From: Allacma fusca
Lineage: Eukaryota > Arthropoda > Collembola > Symphypleona > Sminthuridae
DNA: 64,000 nt
Direction of reading: 5' to 3'
NCBI GenBank assembly: GCA_947179485.1
Contig: OX359248.1
Coordinates: forward strand, 46,696,847 to 46,760,846
Part shown: positions 28,302-38,329 of the stretch, in pieces
Position numbering within the stretch: position 1 is the stretch's first letter
Layout: the number at the start of each line of letters is the position of its first letter
Notes under the pieces: generated by a model
What the model was told of the DNA's origin: nothing
Seen by the model: only the letters and a program-made list of their open reading frames with translations
Database searches by the model: none
Program-made: the position numbers and the translations under genes

Positions 28302-29281
28302 TAGTGTTTCTGTCGGTGCAAGTTTTGGGAATAACCGAACTTGCAATTACAATTAAATTGATAATGCAAGTACTAGTAATGCCATAACTGGTACTTGCTA
28401 AAATGTGGCAATTTAATCATGCAAATAACCGAAGTTGAACTTGCAATTAGTTCATAAGTTACTTGCAATTGGTAAGGCAATTGCAAAAACAGTTGGAAGT
28501 AATTGCACCGATAAGTACAATTGCAAGTGCAATTGCAATTTGTAATTGCAAGTTAACTGATATATACAGTATAAATCGTCGGTGAAGAGACAAAATGATC
28601 CGTGCATTTTTGATTGGTAGCAAGATGGTATACATGCTATTTCACGAAATTGAACAAAATGTATTAAATAAAATAATCTAGATGCAATCCATACTGAAAC
28701 ATAGATGCAAAAATGAAATTGCCTTCCTTCAAGGCCTCGAAGGCTGAAATATTGTAAAATTTCATCGTTCAGCATATCTTTCGTATCCTTAAAATATTTG
28801 GCCTATTTTTATATAATTTTGTGCAAATGGGAACATTTTAATTTTAATCGAAAATGAATTTAGATCATTTTTCGTCCTCACCGACGAAATTGTACAGGAA
28901 GTACAGTAACTGCACTCATTGAGACAATACTCAAGATTATTATAATTAGTTACTAGAGCGAAATGACTTATTGAGGCATTTTATGGAATTTTGCGCTCAA
29001 ATTCGAAAGGGTTGCAAGTTGCAATTAAATTGATAAATATTTTTAAAATTGCAACTTTTTGCAGTGCAAACACTTGCAATTGCAATTGAATCTCTTGCAA
29101 TTTCAGTTGTGCTTAACCGGTAATTGCAAGTACTTAATGCTTTTGTAATTGCAATTTAAGTACACACAAATTGCACTTGCACCGACAATTGCAATTCCCT
29201 GATGTAAAATAACCGGAATTGAACCGAACTTGCAAGTTCAATTAGTAATTGCGGTTAACTTGCAATTGACAAGAAACACTA
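28302..29281. mobile_element. hAT-like non-autonomous element with TTGCAATT arms
   Basis: Seen: it starts TAGTGTTTCTG and ends AAGAAACACTA (inverted), flanked on both sides by the same 8 bp, TCCCTGAT (28294..28301 and 29282..29289). Known: TAG/CAG termini with an 8-bp duplication define hAT transposons. The 980-bp interior has two arms made of reiterated TTGCAATT/AACTTGCAA words surrounding a non-repetitive core, with a CGTCGGTGA / TCACCGACG inverted pair near 28576 and 28878. No transposase is visible. Its terminus matches that of the nested element at 31460..31982, so the two belong to related families. Confidence 0.85.
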
Positions 29282-29289
29282 TCCCTGAT

Positions 29290-30337
29290 CGCACCATGGA
29301 AGAAACCAAAATATAGACGTTGTAAATGGGTTTGTTGATTGACACATCCTGCAAATTATTATTGTTTGTGAAACTTGGCCAAAGGATTGAGCAAGACCTA
29401 CTGTTGATTTTCTAAAACGTAGTCACCCCAGGAAAAGTGTCTCCAAGAAATGGGTCTCATTTCACGTTGTCTACTTAATCTGACATAGTTATTAACCCTT
29501 TGAATCATTTTTTGACTATTTTTCTCATAGAAATTGGAGCGAGCGCAACATGATAGCATGTAGTATATTGTAAAGCACGTATACACGTTTATGAACAGGA
29601 TGGTGGGAATCATTGGACTCGTCCCGAATCCACACAAGCTGCCCTGTGAAGTATTTGGTACCCGTATTCTGCATCAAGAATTTTCTTCCAGATTTTTCCA
29701 AACGTCAACTCGCCAACCCACAAATTACTGATGGTTGAGATTACTTACTGAGATTACTGCAATGGTTAAGAAAGTGGAAAAAAAAATCAGAGTTTGCTTT
29801 AAAAAAAGCTGGCTAAGTTTATTCTAGTCGAAATTTAAAATTTTGGTGAAAATGTATTAGAACGCGTGTACGCAACAAAAAGAAATTATTTGTTATTGCT
29901 GCTTGGACGCCATTGTACCACAATATGATCATAATTGGTACAAGAGCCTTAACCATAATGGCGATAAAACATTTTAACATATTTATATTTGACACGATCC
30001 TCAACTCCAACCCATTTATGTATGTAGTCAAATTATAAAATAAAATTCCTAAAACTTTTGAAACACTATAGGTACGGTTTATAACTTGCCCAAGAATCCT
30101 CCCTGAATTCTAAGACTTTAAGTCCTCACGCATGTTATAGTATCGGAAACCAATGGTCATGCGATACTAATCCAAAAATCTCCAGAGTCGGTTTTGGGAC
30201 CCTGTACCCTGTTCCCCACATATGATATTATTACTGGGAAGCATATGAAAAGAACGTGATTATTCTTTTGAATAGCAGTTCATTATTATTATTTTGAGAA
30301 CAAAAATCATCGCTACGCGATAATTTGAGGCTTCGCG
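29290..30337. other. Non-coding interval, nothing recognised
   Basis: AT-rich sequence between two transposons, without recognisable coding or RNA features. Confidence 0.5.
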
Positions 30338-30339
30338 TA

Positions 30340-30744
30340 GGGTGGCGTCAGCCGCGGCCCTCAAAGTAGGAAAATTTTTCGTTTTTTTCGAAATTTCAGA
30401 ATTGTTTTCGAAAAAACTATCGGGCCGATTTCAACCAAATAGACAGTAACCATTACGTTTTACATAAGCAATATTCACAAAACGTTTCATTGAAATCGAT
30501 TCAGTAGTTTTAGAGATAAGTAACAGTCATTTGACATAAAGTCCAAAATTTCAAGAATTGTTTTCGAAAAAACTATCCGGCCGATTTCAACCAAATACGA
30601 ACTCAGCCTTACTTTTCATACAAGTAATGCCCATAAAAAATTTCATTGAAATCGGTTCAGTAGTTTTTGCGTAATCGTGCGGAGGGACACACGGACGTAC
30701 GGAAGTACGGACAAGGCTATTTTACTAGGGGGCTGGTGCCACCC
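30340..30744. mobile_element. TA-flanked MITE with an internal 155-bp duplication
   Basis: Seen: the left terminus GGGTGGCGTCAGCC and the right terminus GGCTGGTGCCACCC are inverted repeats matching at 12 of 14 positions, and TA lies outside each end (30338..30339, 30745..30746). Inside, a block from about 30392 is repeated from about 30547. Both copies contain TTTTCGAAAAAACTAT, the CCGATTTCAACCAAAT box and the TTCATTGAAATCG box followed by TTCAGTAG. Known: TA duplication fits the Tc1/mariner superfamily. The CTACGCG/CGCGTAG hairpin at 30313..30340 overlaps the left edge, so the true end could lie slightly further out. Confidence 0.65.
30392..30700 (+). repeat. Two-copy 155-bp tandem repeat inside the MITE
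   Basis: Copies begin near 30392 and 30547 and align over most of their length (AATTTCAGAATTGTTTTCG versus AATTTCAAGAATTGTTTTC at their starts). The second copy runs into a GGACACACGGACGTACGG tract. Confidence 0.8.
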
Positions 30745-30746
30745 TA

Positions 30747-31360
30747 AAAATGATCAACCAGCTTCTTTTAGGGTTATTAATGATCCAAAAAAACATTTCA
30801 TTTCATAAATAACAATTCAAAATTACCGTCATGAAAACTACATGAGTTCCTTTGACAATATTGAAATCAACTGCTAACAAGTACTTTGAAATTCTACGAC
30901 AATTTTTATGGTTAATTCACAATTATTATTCAAATGTACCATGTACATAACGTATGTTAGCCAGCAGGATGTACATCTACAAAAAGATTATTTACATACA
31001 TATTCAACAGGACAACCATAGATTTTAAATTATTGGTTTCAATGAATTACTTTAAAACCAATCTTTTCAGAACTAATAATTCCAATTTATTAGGTTTCTA
31101 AATTAAATATCAAACTTTCCCATAGTCCATGTACACTTTAAGGAAGGCAGAAAATTCTCGTTTCTGTCTTTATAACGATTTTATTTTCATAAATTCTCAA
31201 ATTAATTTATTTTTTATTGGAGAATGAATGAATTGAGCTATGAGCTAATCGGGTATTTGAAGAAGTTAATGGTCGTACATTTTAACACAATAGCCCATTG
31301 CACAGTTTTTGGGTTTTGAAATGTCAATCGATTTATTATAGCTGTAGATATGTCATTTCC
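30747..31360. other. Non-coding interval, nothing recognised
   Basis: AT-rich spacer between two transposons. I see no conserved motif. Confidence 0.5.
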
Positions 31361-31368
31361 CTCAAAAG

Positions 31369-32568
31369 TAGTGGTCGGAACGATTCAGTTCGGTCCAGGA
31401 TTTTCCGATTCGATTCAGTCCAGTGAAAAACGGTTCAGTTCGATTCGGTTACACCGAATTAGTGTTTCTGATCGAGTTCGGGAAACTCGAGGTTTCGAGT
31501 TCGAGTCGGGTTCGAGTCGAGTTCGAGCCTAATATTTTTGGTACCGTTTGCTTTCGAGTCGGTTTCGGGTATCAAGTTTTCGACCCGAAAAAATCGGGTC
31601 GAGTTTGCAAAATCTACCGGTCCCTACCAAAACTCGAAAGTAAAAACTTATTTTGGAATTATTGATTCATGTTACCTTATTGGCCAAAAATTGGCCTTCC
31701 TGCCACCTCTGATTAAAAAAATATGCAGTTTTTGTGGAAAACATCAAAGAAAACAAAACAGTCTCTGTACGGAGCAAGTATTTATTACAATGCAGGCGTT
31801 CCAACCACGGCGCCAGAGGACCGAACTGCATGACATAGCATGTTACTCTTATTAAAAATTATTTAAAAAATTTCCCGACTCGAATGTCCCGAGTTCGAGT
31901 TCGAGCCCAAAAGTGGAATTTACACCGGGTTTTTGTTTCGAGTCGAGTCGAGCCCAACTATTTGTTACCGATAGAAACACTACACCGAATGGACTGAATC
32001 GAATCGAAAACCGTTTGCCTTTTGCGGTTATTTAAAATTTAGAACGTCCGACAAACCTTATTTCAAATTTTTAAATTTTAAGTTCAAGTTGTGTCTGTAC
32101 CGATTTTCCCCTGAGTTGGTGAATAGCAGATAAAATCTATTTAAGCCAAATTTAAAGTATGCAGGCGATAGCTTATACAAATTCCGAATGTTTTATTAAA
32201 CATAAATAATAAATTTTGAGTAATGGTCTCCTTTTAATTTGTGTGACAGCAATCCCAAACTTATACAAGTTTAACAATAACCTCTCAAATTAATTAAGAC
32301 AGACGGATGTGGTATAAATAAATATTTGTAGGAAACTCACATCCTATTTAAGTGGTCTGAATTGTGTGGACGGACTTACAAATATTTGCTCGCACAAACC
32401 GTTTGGACTGCAGTCCAGGAAAAACGATTCAATTAGGTCCAACAGTGTGGACTGAATCGTTCGGTTCAGTCCAATTGAGGATTGAATCGAAAAAATCGTG
32501 AATCGAACTGGATCGGACTAAATCGAATCGAAAATTTTCGGTCCCGGACTGAATCGGTCCGACCACTA
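31369..32568. mobile_element. hAT-like non-autonomous element with GATTCAGTCC arms, host of a nested element
   Basis: Seen: termini TAGTGGTCGGAAC and GTCCGACCACTA are inverted, and the flanks carry the identical 8-bp CTCAAAAG (31361..31368 and 32569..32576). Subterminal arms are built from GATTCAGTCC/GAATCGAATC words that extend the inverted match well beyond the TIR. A second hAT-like element (31460..31982) sits in the left arm. Removing it with one 8-bp duplicate leaves about 669 bp. The 8-bp site fits the hAT preference nTnnnnAn (known for Ac/hobo-type insertions). No transposase remains. Confidence 0.88.
31460..31982. mobile_element. hAT-like element nested in 31369..32568, TTCGAG arms
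   Basis: Seen: it begins TAGTGTTTCTGATCG and ends CGATAGAAACACTA, with identical 8-bp flanks CACCGAAT (31452..31459 and 31983..31990). Both ends carry arrays of TTCGAGTCGAG words on the same strand: GTTCGAGCCTAA ... GGTACCG on the left matches CGAGCCCAA ... GTTACCG on the right as a direct repeat. The 523-bp element has no identifiable transposase. The TIR resembles that of 28302..29281. Confidence 0.88.
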
Positions 32569-32647
32569 CTCAAAAGTATGCCAAATTTACCTAATTTAAC
32601 CCAATTAACGAAATTCCCTACAATTTCGTTCATCATTGCATACATAT

Positions 32648-33214
32648 CAGAGATGCGCAAAGGAAACAGCCTTCCTTCAAGCCTTCGAAGGCGCAAATTC
32701 CGTACAAATTACCCCTTCAACATGTCGTAGAATGAAGCCCTCTAAAAAATCTGCCTGCCTTCACCCTTCCTTCCAAATTACATACACTCATTTTTGCCTT
32801 CATCCTTCTTATAAAAATAGCCTTCCTTCAATTTGAAACTACAACCCGCTTAAAAACGTTTTTCACCAGCAGGATTCAGTGCAGTGAAGAGAGCGGGCAC
32901 ACATTGTCAGTTGTGAGTTCACGAACTGTCTGTATTGTTGCGCTAGCAGCAAAGCGTCGTTGCATATGCTATGCTTTCACGTTATATGTATGTAGATATT
33001 TCGTGTACCTGGAAGCCTTCTCGACCGCAGAGTGCTAATATTTAGGAACCCTTCCTTCACAATCCTTCACTGCTAGTTTTTGTGAAGGCTTCCTTCAGCC
33101 TTCAGGAAAAAGTGTCCCCATCCTTCCATTCCTTCTGAAACGCTAAGAAAGTTACCTTTCCGCCTTCAAGGAAGCCTTCTTGGAAGGCTAGCCTTCAAAG
33201 GCTGCGCATCTCTG
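32648..33214. mobile_element. hAT-like non-autonomous element with CCTTCCTTCAA arms
   Basis: Seen: perfect 12-bp TIRs CAGAGATGCGCA / TGCGCATCTCTG flanked by the 8-bp duplicate ATACATAT (32640..32647, 33215..33222). Both arms consist largely of CCTTCCTTCAA and GAAGGC words in the same orientation. The core (about 32850-33010) is non-repetitive. The CAG-type terminus and 8-bp site are hAT hallmarks. Confidence 0.9.
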
Positions 33215-33222
33215 ATACATAT

Positions 33223-33925
33223 ATATTTATGAGTATAGAAACTCCATGGTCTCCACGAAGTTGGAGGGCGGCAAAAAATCTCCATTGCTCATAGTAGTAG
33301 CAAGTTTACGGGCTCACCTGCATACCTACAGGATTAAATGAAACAAATATAAACATATATTTTTGTATCTATACACGTTAACGTTGATGAAAACAGACCT
33401 CAAAAACGTTTCAAATGTTTAAACTTACTAAATCACATAATCGTGATTTCCTTCTTGAAATTGTTTTTATCTTATTAGTAACTATTTAATGCCGTTTTTA
33501 CTTAACACTGCATCAAAAAAACTGAACTATACGATGTATAAAAATAATAACAATAAATTGAAAAAAGGTCTCTCCTCTAGTTTTCAGGGAAGAAGCGCAG
33601 CTGAACCAGGTATCTGGATGTCTGTCCGGATGATAGCTCCCGAAGTCCCGAACCAAGGTAACCAGGTAAATGAAATCCTTTGTAGGGGCAGATGACATAA
33701 AACGTAAGAAGCCTATTGCTTTTGAAGAACACTGGGTCATCCGTTTGTCCTCAAAAAGTTAAATGAGAATTTGGTAATAATAAATTACTTATTGGAGAGT
33801 ATCATTTTTAAAAAAAATTAAAATCTGTTTAAAATTAGATACCTTTAAGCACTTAATACCTTTATTTAACGTAGTTATCTCAGAGGCTCATGCAACTCCT
33901 TTTGTGATCCTTATGCATATATGAA
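33223..33925. other. Non-coding interval, nothing recognised
   Basis: Spacer between two hAT-like elements, with no recognisable coding sequence. Confidence 0.5.
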
Positions 33926-33933
33926 CTTGCAAG

Positions 33934-34607
33934 CAGTGCTCTCAATTTTACTCATTACTCGAATTTTTTATAAAGTGAGTAAGTGAGTATTGTACTTACT
34001 CGTACTCACATCTGCGAGTATGAGGAGGTAATGAGTAAGTAATTTTAAAAAGGTTGATGTTTAAGTAAGTAAAGAGTAAGTACGAACACTCATTCCCCGG
34101 TGTAATGTAAGTAATGAGTAAGTAAGACGAACTGCAAAGTATCAAAAAGTAAGTATTGAGTAAGTAAACTCTTCTTTACTGGAGTAACTACCATAGAAAA
34201 AATGTTCTCCGACAATATCCATGACTTATATATGGTTTATGGAGGCAGATAACACAGGCCATAGGCAAACAATGCCTTTAAATACTTGCGACGATGCAAA
34301 TCGTTAAACTTGAGTCGTTGACTACACTACCAAAGATGGCAGTGACTTGGATTATATTTGAAAATGAGTAAGTATTACTTGAGTACTATACAGCAAAAGT
34401 AAGTAAAGAGTAAGTAATATCAGCTTATTTTTGCGAATAAGTAAGTAAAGAGTAAGTATTACACTGCGACCCGAAATTTTGAGGGAGTAAAGAGTAAGTA
34501 AGATAGCCACCATGAAGCCCCTGAGTAAGTAAAAAGTAAGTACTGGACATCATGAGAGACAAAATTATGAGTAAAGAGTAAGTAAGGGTGTCTAACTGAG
34601 AGCACTG
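33934..34607. mobile_element. hAT-like non-autonomous element with GAGTAAGTAA arms
   Basis: Seen: perfect 11-bp TIRs CAGTGCTCTCA / TGAGAGCACTG and 8-bp flanks CTTGCAAG (33926..33933, 34608..34615). Both arms are dominated by AGTAAGTAA / AAGAGTAAGTA words on the plus strand, more than fifteen occurrences in total, surrounding a core of about 150 bp near 34190-34340. No transposase. Same architecture as its neighbours but a different motif. Confidence 0.9.
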
Positions 34608-34615
34608 CTTGCAAG

Positions 34616-35722
34616 CATAAATATTGCAGCATTAAATAATAAGTAATGATTACATACTTGGACGGATGAACGGATGAATACCATAAAGGCCAACTATGCC
34701 GGAATATAATAGGAATGATCTGAATTCAGTTGCTTTCAATCGCTTTCTTCTTGCAGGGATAGAGGTTTTCAAGAAAACTTAAAAGGCTAAAAGACGAAAG
34801 TTTTAGTAAATACATAGACATAGCTTCACTTACGCTCCGAAGTCTTGCTTTCAACGATCCTTTTATCCATAAAAAGAGTAACTTGTGCATTACACCTGAA
34901 GAAACGAGATGCATATAGTCTAAAACAAATTGGCGAACCATACCAACATATAGTTACTAAAACGGGATATCCTAAGGGATGCTCTTCTGACTATGCTTTT
35001 CAAAACACTCATCCGTTAGTAGCATTCATTTTAATTTAGAATTACACTCGCCTTTTAACCCATCTCCAATCCTGCTCGTATGTACGAAATGGAAAATAAA
35101 AATTGTGTGGTTTCATACATTTAAAAAATTTAGAGCTTTAGCAGGTGAAACTCAACGGTTGCTTGCTTTCCCAAAATAAACAGCAATTAAAAGGTTCTGG
35201 CCCTGTAGAGATTGATCTACTGTTCCCATTAAGGGCCTGTTCAGGCTGCATTAGCCTAAACTGCAGTTGTATTTTTTAGGTAGAGTTAAGCTCCTATGTT
35301 TTTAACTCATTTACATATCCTTTATACTTGAATTTGTTTATAGTGTCAACGTCGAGAAACTCATCTGGGTCCACTAAGCGTAACCAGAAATGCCAGTATG
35401 TTTTCCAAACGTTTCGGAAATACCTGGACATTATTCTAATCAATGTTTCTTTTAACTCTACAACCTAATGAGTGAGTTAAACCACCGGTCAAGCTGAACT
35501 CTTCACATAAAACTATTTTTGTCACCTACATATGCACAATTTTTATATGCCGTATCTCATGTATTTTAACCTAGTTTAAGCGCTACACCAATGTATAGGA
35601 AATCACACTTTAATCATAGTTACTTGATTATAACGCATTTTTCTCAAAAAAACAGAAAACAATAATCTCGAAGAAGAAGCGAAAAATAATTTATGTACAC
35701 ATATATTTATAATACTGAAATG
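34616..35722. other. Non-coding interval, nothing recognised
   Basis: AT-rich sequence; its open frames are short and without recognisable motif. Confidence 0.5.
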
Positions 35723-36138
35723 AGTTAGTAGAATGTGCCGAGATGGATTCTAAGCTAAGTTCTGATTGGGCTAATTTGAATCGGAATGCTCCTCTGATGA
35801 GTATTTACCTAAAACCTACTAGTTATCTTCCTAGTAATTCTTACCCATTGAAATATTGTCTTTGGAATATCTTATCTTCTCTGGAAAAAGGTAACCTCGA
35901 ATCACCTTGAACTTACATTTAGTAAATGGGAGACTGCAAGACTCTAATCTCCCAACTGCCTATAAAAGCTACAAAAAGTGCATGAGTAGTTGTCGTAACA
36001 GCAGTACCAGACCAATATTCTCTCCCACCGTGAATCCGTCACTCACACTCTAGACTCTGTTTCTATACTTTTTCTATTAAAAGTAATAAATAATTACTTT
36101 GATTTTTTCCATAAACGAAGGTCGTCCTACGTGTAACT
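35723..36138 (+). repeat. Possible solo LTR (gypsy-like)
   Basis: Seen: AGTTA at the left edge and TAACT at the right edge. Between them lie a TATAAAAG box at about 35952 and an AATAAAT polyadenylation-like signal near 36086 inside the T/A-rich R/U5-like end. Known: several gypsy-type LTRs begin AGTTA and end TAACT. No 4-bp target duplication is present (AATG versus TATT), so this is tentative. Confidence 0.3.
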
Positions 36139-36145
36139 TATTCCA

Positions 36146-36283
36146 GGCATTAGTGATCTGCTCACAGCATCCCTAAAAGCATTTCACTCACTCAGTTTAA
36201 ATCTGCACAAAACAGAATGTGTGAATGTATTTGGAAACAACGTGTCTTTGTATGGCATTAAAATTTTAAAAAACTATTTATAG
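36146..36283 (+). pseudogene. Possible reverse-transcriptase fragment
   Basis: An open frame of 45 codons includes LSLNLHKTECVNVF, reminiscent of the palm segment following the YADD box in LINE reverse transcriptases. Too short for family assignment. It ends at TAG 36281..36283. Confidence 0.3.
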
Positions 36284-37081
36284 CTGATAATATTTATAAA
36301 ATTTGAAAATTAGAACAAGATACGTTTTTAGGAGCTCCTATTGTTAAGCTTTTTGTGTCTTGACCCAACTTAATGGAAAACAAGCTGGTATTATTTTGAA
36401 CGTTATACATTTGTTAAGATATTAGAATCTTACTGGAACTTTGAACAAACAGGAAATATTTCGATTTTATTATCGGCTATCAAAACTTGACACTGTCAGA
36501 ACCGGTTGTTGTATCAACAGTTCTTGAGTATTTCTATTATGCTATTGAAGACATACGTATTGCAATGTAATGGCTTTATTGTCGTATCAACACTTTGCAA
36601 GCACTGATTTCCAGTGACAGACATTTATAAATTTTTGGAATTAAGATTATTAAGCATATAAATAATACAAAGTATTCATTTCTACAGTCACATCTTTTGG
36701 CAATTAGCGACTTACTCAGTTCAAATTGGAAATCTTTTCCATTGTTTTTTGTATGTATATCTCTAGTTATTTGATTTCTTAATTTAGCAGCGCGATACTG
36801 AAAGGAATTGTGAAAGAATGAAGACTATTATAATTTTAAGAAAGTCCGATTTCCTAGTAACTCTGGGGATTTGTCGTGATTATTTCAATTAAGCAGTCAC
36901 GTTTGTCAGGTTGAGATAAAAGGGTTTTAGTAGTTGATACTGTTGTATAGATGTGTCTTTCAATAATGGTCAAAAGTCCAAATGTATCTTATAGTTGATT
37001 TGGGTCTACTATTTCTTTCTTGCTTTTGGAATTTGCATTACTAGTACGTAAGTGTTGATGAGGTTTCAGAAAGGTGAAGCT
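36284..37081. other. Non-coding interval, nothing recognised
   Basis: AT-rich stretch downstream of the minus-strand LINE ORF. It could include the LINE 3' untranslated region, but no tail or target duplication is obvious. Confidence 0.4.
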
Positions 37082-37864
37082 TTAGACTTTTAGAGATACA
37101 CATTTTAGGAAATGGTCAAGAGACTTTTGGAATTTGGGCAATAGAATATCAAAAACGCTACCCCAGAATGGTAGGGTATAGTCCACGTGAGCGAGACATA
37201 CAGATTTAAAAACTATTTGCATAAGATTAGTGTTAATAAACCTTTTGTACTTGATAAGAGAGGAACATTTACGGGATGTAATTTTGTTTACATATGTACA
37301 GTGCTTTCCAAACCCCAAGTAGCTGTCGAGATATACTCCTAAATATTTAAAAGAGAACCCTTTAGATACTTTGGTTTTCACAAATGATGACAGAAATATT
37401 GGCTCGTTCCTTACTTCTGGGATTATAAATTCCATAAAGTATGTTTTCAGGAAGTTGACATTCATATCATTGTTAGTACACCATTCATTAATACGTTTCA
37501 ATGTATATTCTAACTTACAACGTAAATTTTTACTATCTATTGATTTAAATAAAGAGGCAACATCATCAGCATAAATAGCGAATTCATCAAGAATTTCACA
37601 AAGGTCATTAAAAAATACAATAAATAGAATAGGACCCAAAACACTACCTTGAGGATCTCCGCCGTTAAGTGGGTACTTTTTGACAGATGTTTCCCTAACC
37701 TTAATACATAAGCTACGGCACGACAGATAGCTGCTTTGAATGTTAATGAGATTTATAAGTAGATTATATTTATTATTAAATAGAGGTAATTTGCTAGCGA
37801 GCGGACGTACACAAAAGTGAGTGGTGGATTGAGCGGGTTTTTTTGAAGGAGAAAAACAGTGCAT
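37082..37864 (-). CDS. LINE (non-LTR) reverse transcriptase, 5'-truncated copy
   Basis: Seen: an uninterrupted 260-codon frame. In order it carries the GDPQGSVLGPILFIVFFNDL block (palm, around residues 90-110), AIYADDVASLF (catalytic YADD, around residue 120), NVNFLKTYFMEF, KYLGVYLDSYLGF and a C-terminal HVDYTLPFWGS segment. Known: this order is typical of Jockey/CR1-type LINE reverse transcriptases. Finger-domain sequence should lie upstream on the minus strand (up to about 37992) and looks frameshifted. The fragment lacks endonuclease and ORF1. The frame is open, so the copy is younger than the plus-strand LINE next to it. The first Met is an ORF artefact, not a real start. Confidence 0.85.
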   Translation of the reverse strand: MHCFSPSKKPAQSTTHFCVRPLASKLPLFNNKYNLLINLINIQSSYLSCRSLCIKVRETSVKKYPLNGGDPQGSVLGPILFIVFFNDLCEILDEFAIYADDVASLFKSIDSKNLRCKLEYTLKRINEWCTNNDMNVNFLKTYFMEFIIPEVRNEPIFLSSFVKTKVSKGFSFKYLGVYLDSYLGFGKHCTYVNKITSRKCSSLIKYKRFINTNLMQIVFKSVCLAHVDYTLPFWGSVFDILLPKFQKSLDHFLKCVSLKV

Positions 37865-38329
37865 AGAGATCTCAAAATAGCCCGAATCTTTGTGAATTTT
37901 ACCGGTGATCCTGGAGTGTATAATTTTAGCGTTGCTATTTTGCTAACGAAAGAGGTTTTAATCGAATTCCAGTATAAACGCCAATGCAACACTGACCAGT
38001 GGAAGACCTGAAAGAACTACATCAATATAAGAAAACAGCAGCGGGCCCATTCATCAGCCTGGCAACTAAATAAGCAAATGCACAGCCGATAGAAGGCAAA
38101 GCAACGTCAGTAGCTGGCCAGGCAGCTAAATAAGATAAGCAAAGATATATACATATGTACATATACCCATGTGTAAACAGTTAGAGGGAAGCTCGAAAGT
38201 AAGACGAGAGTAAGAAGGTAATAGAAACCATTAATTTTAACAGCCTGGCAATCAAACGTAAAATAGAAATTCCAATAGGACATTCACCAAGGCCTGCCAG
38301 CCAGATAGACGAGGAAATATAAGATGAAA

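Noticed and set aside
28302-29281. CRISPR-like array of TTGCAATT repeats
   Set aside because: Irregular spacing, palindromic words and eukaryotic transposon borders; no cas genes.
31423-31665. Ser/Arg-rich ORF as a protein
   Set aside because: It is translation of the TTCGAG array of the nested hAT-like element.
33934-34607. Telomere-like or simple satellite array (AGTAAGTAA)
   Set aside because: The repeats are bounded by perfect TIRs and an 8-bp duplication, so they are transposon arms.
35723-36138. Confident solo LTR
   Set aside because: TATAAAAG and AGTTA/TAACT edges are suggestive, but the 4-bp flanks differ and no internal sequence or second LTR supports it. Kept only as a low-confidence feature.
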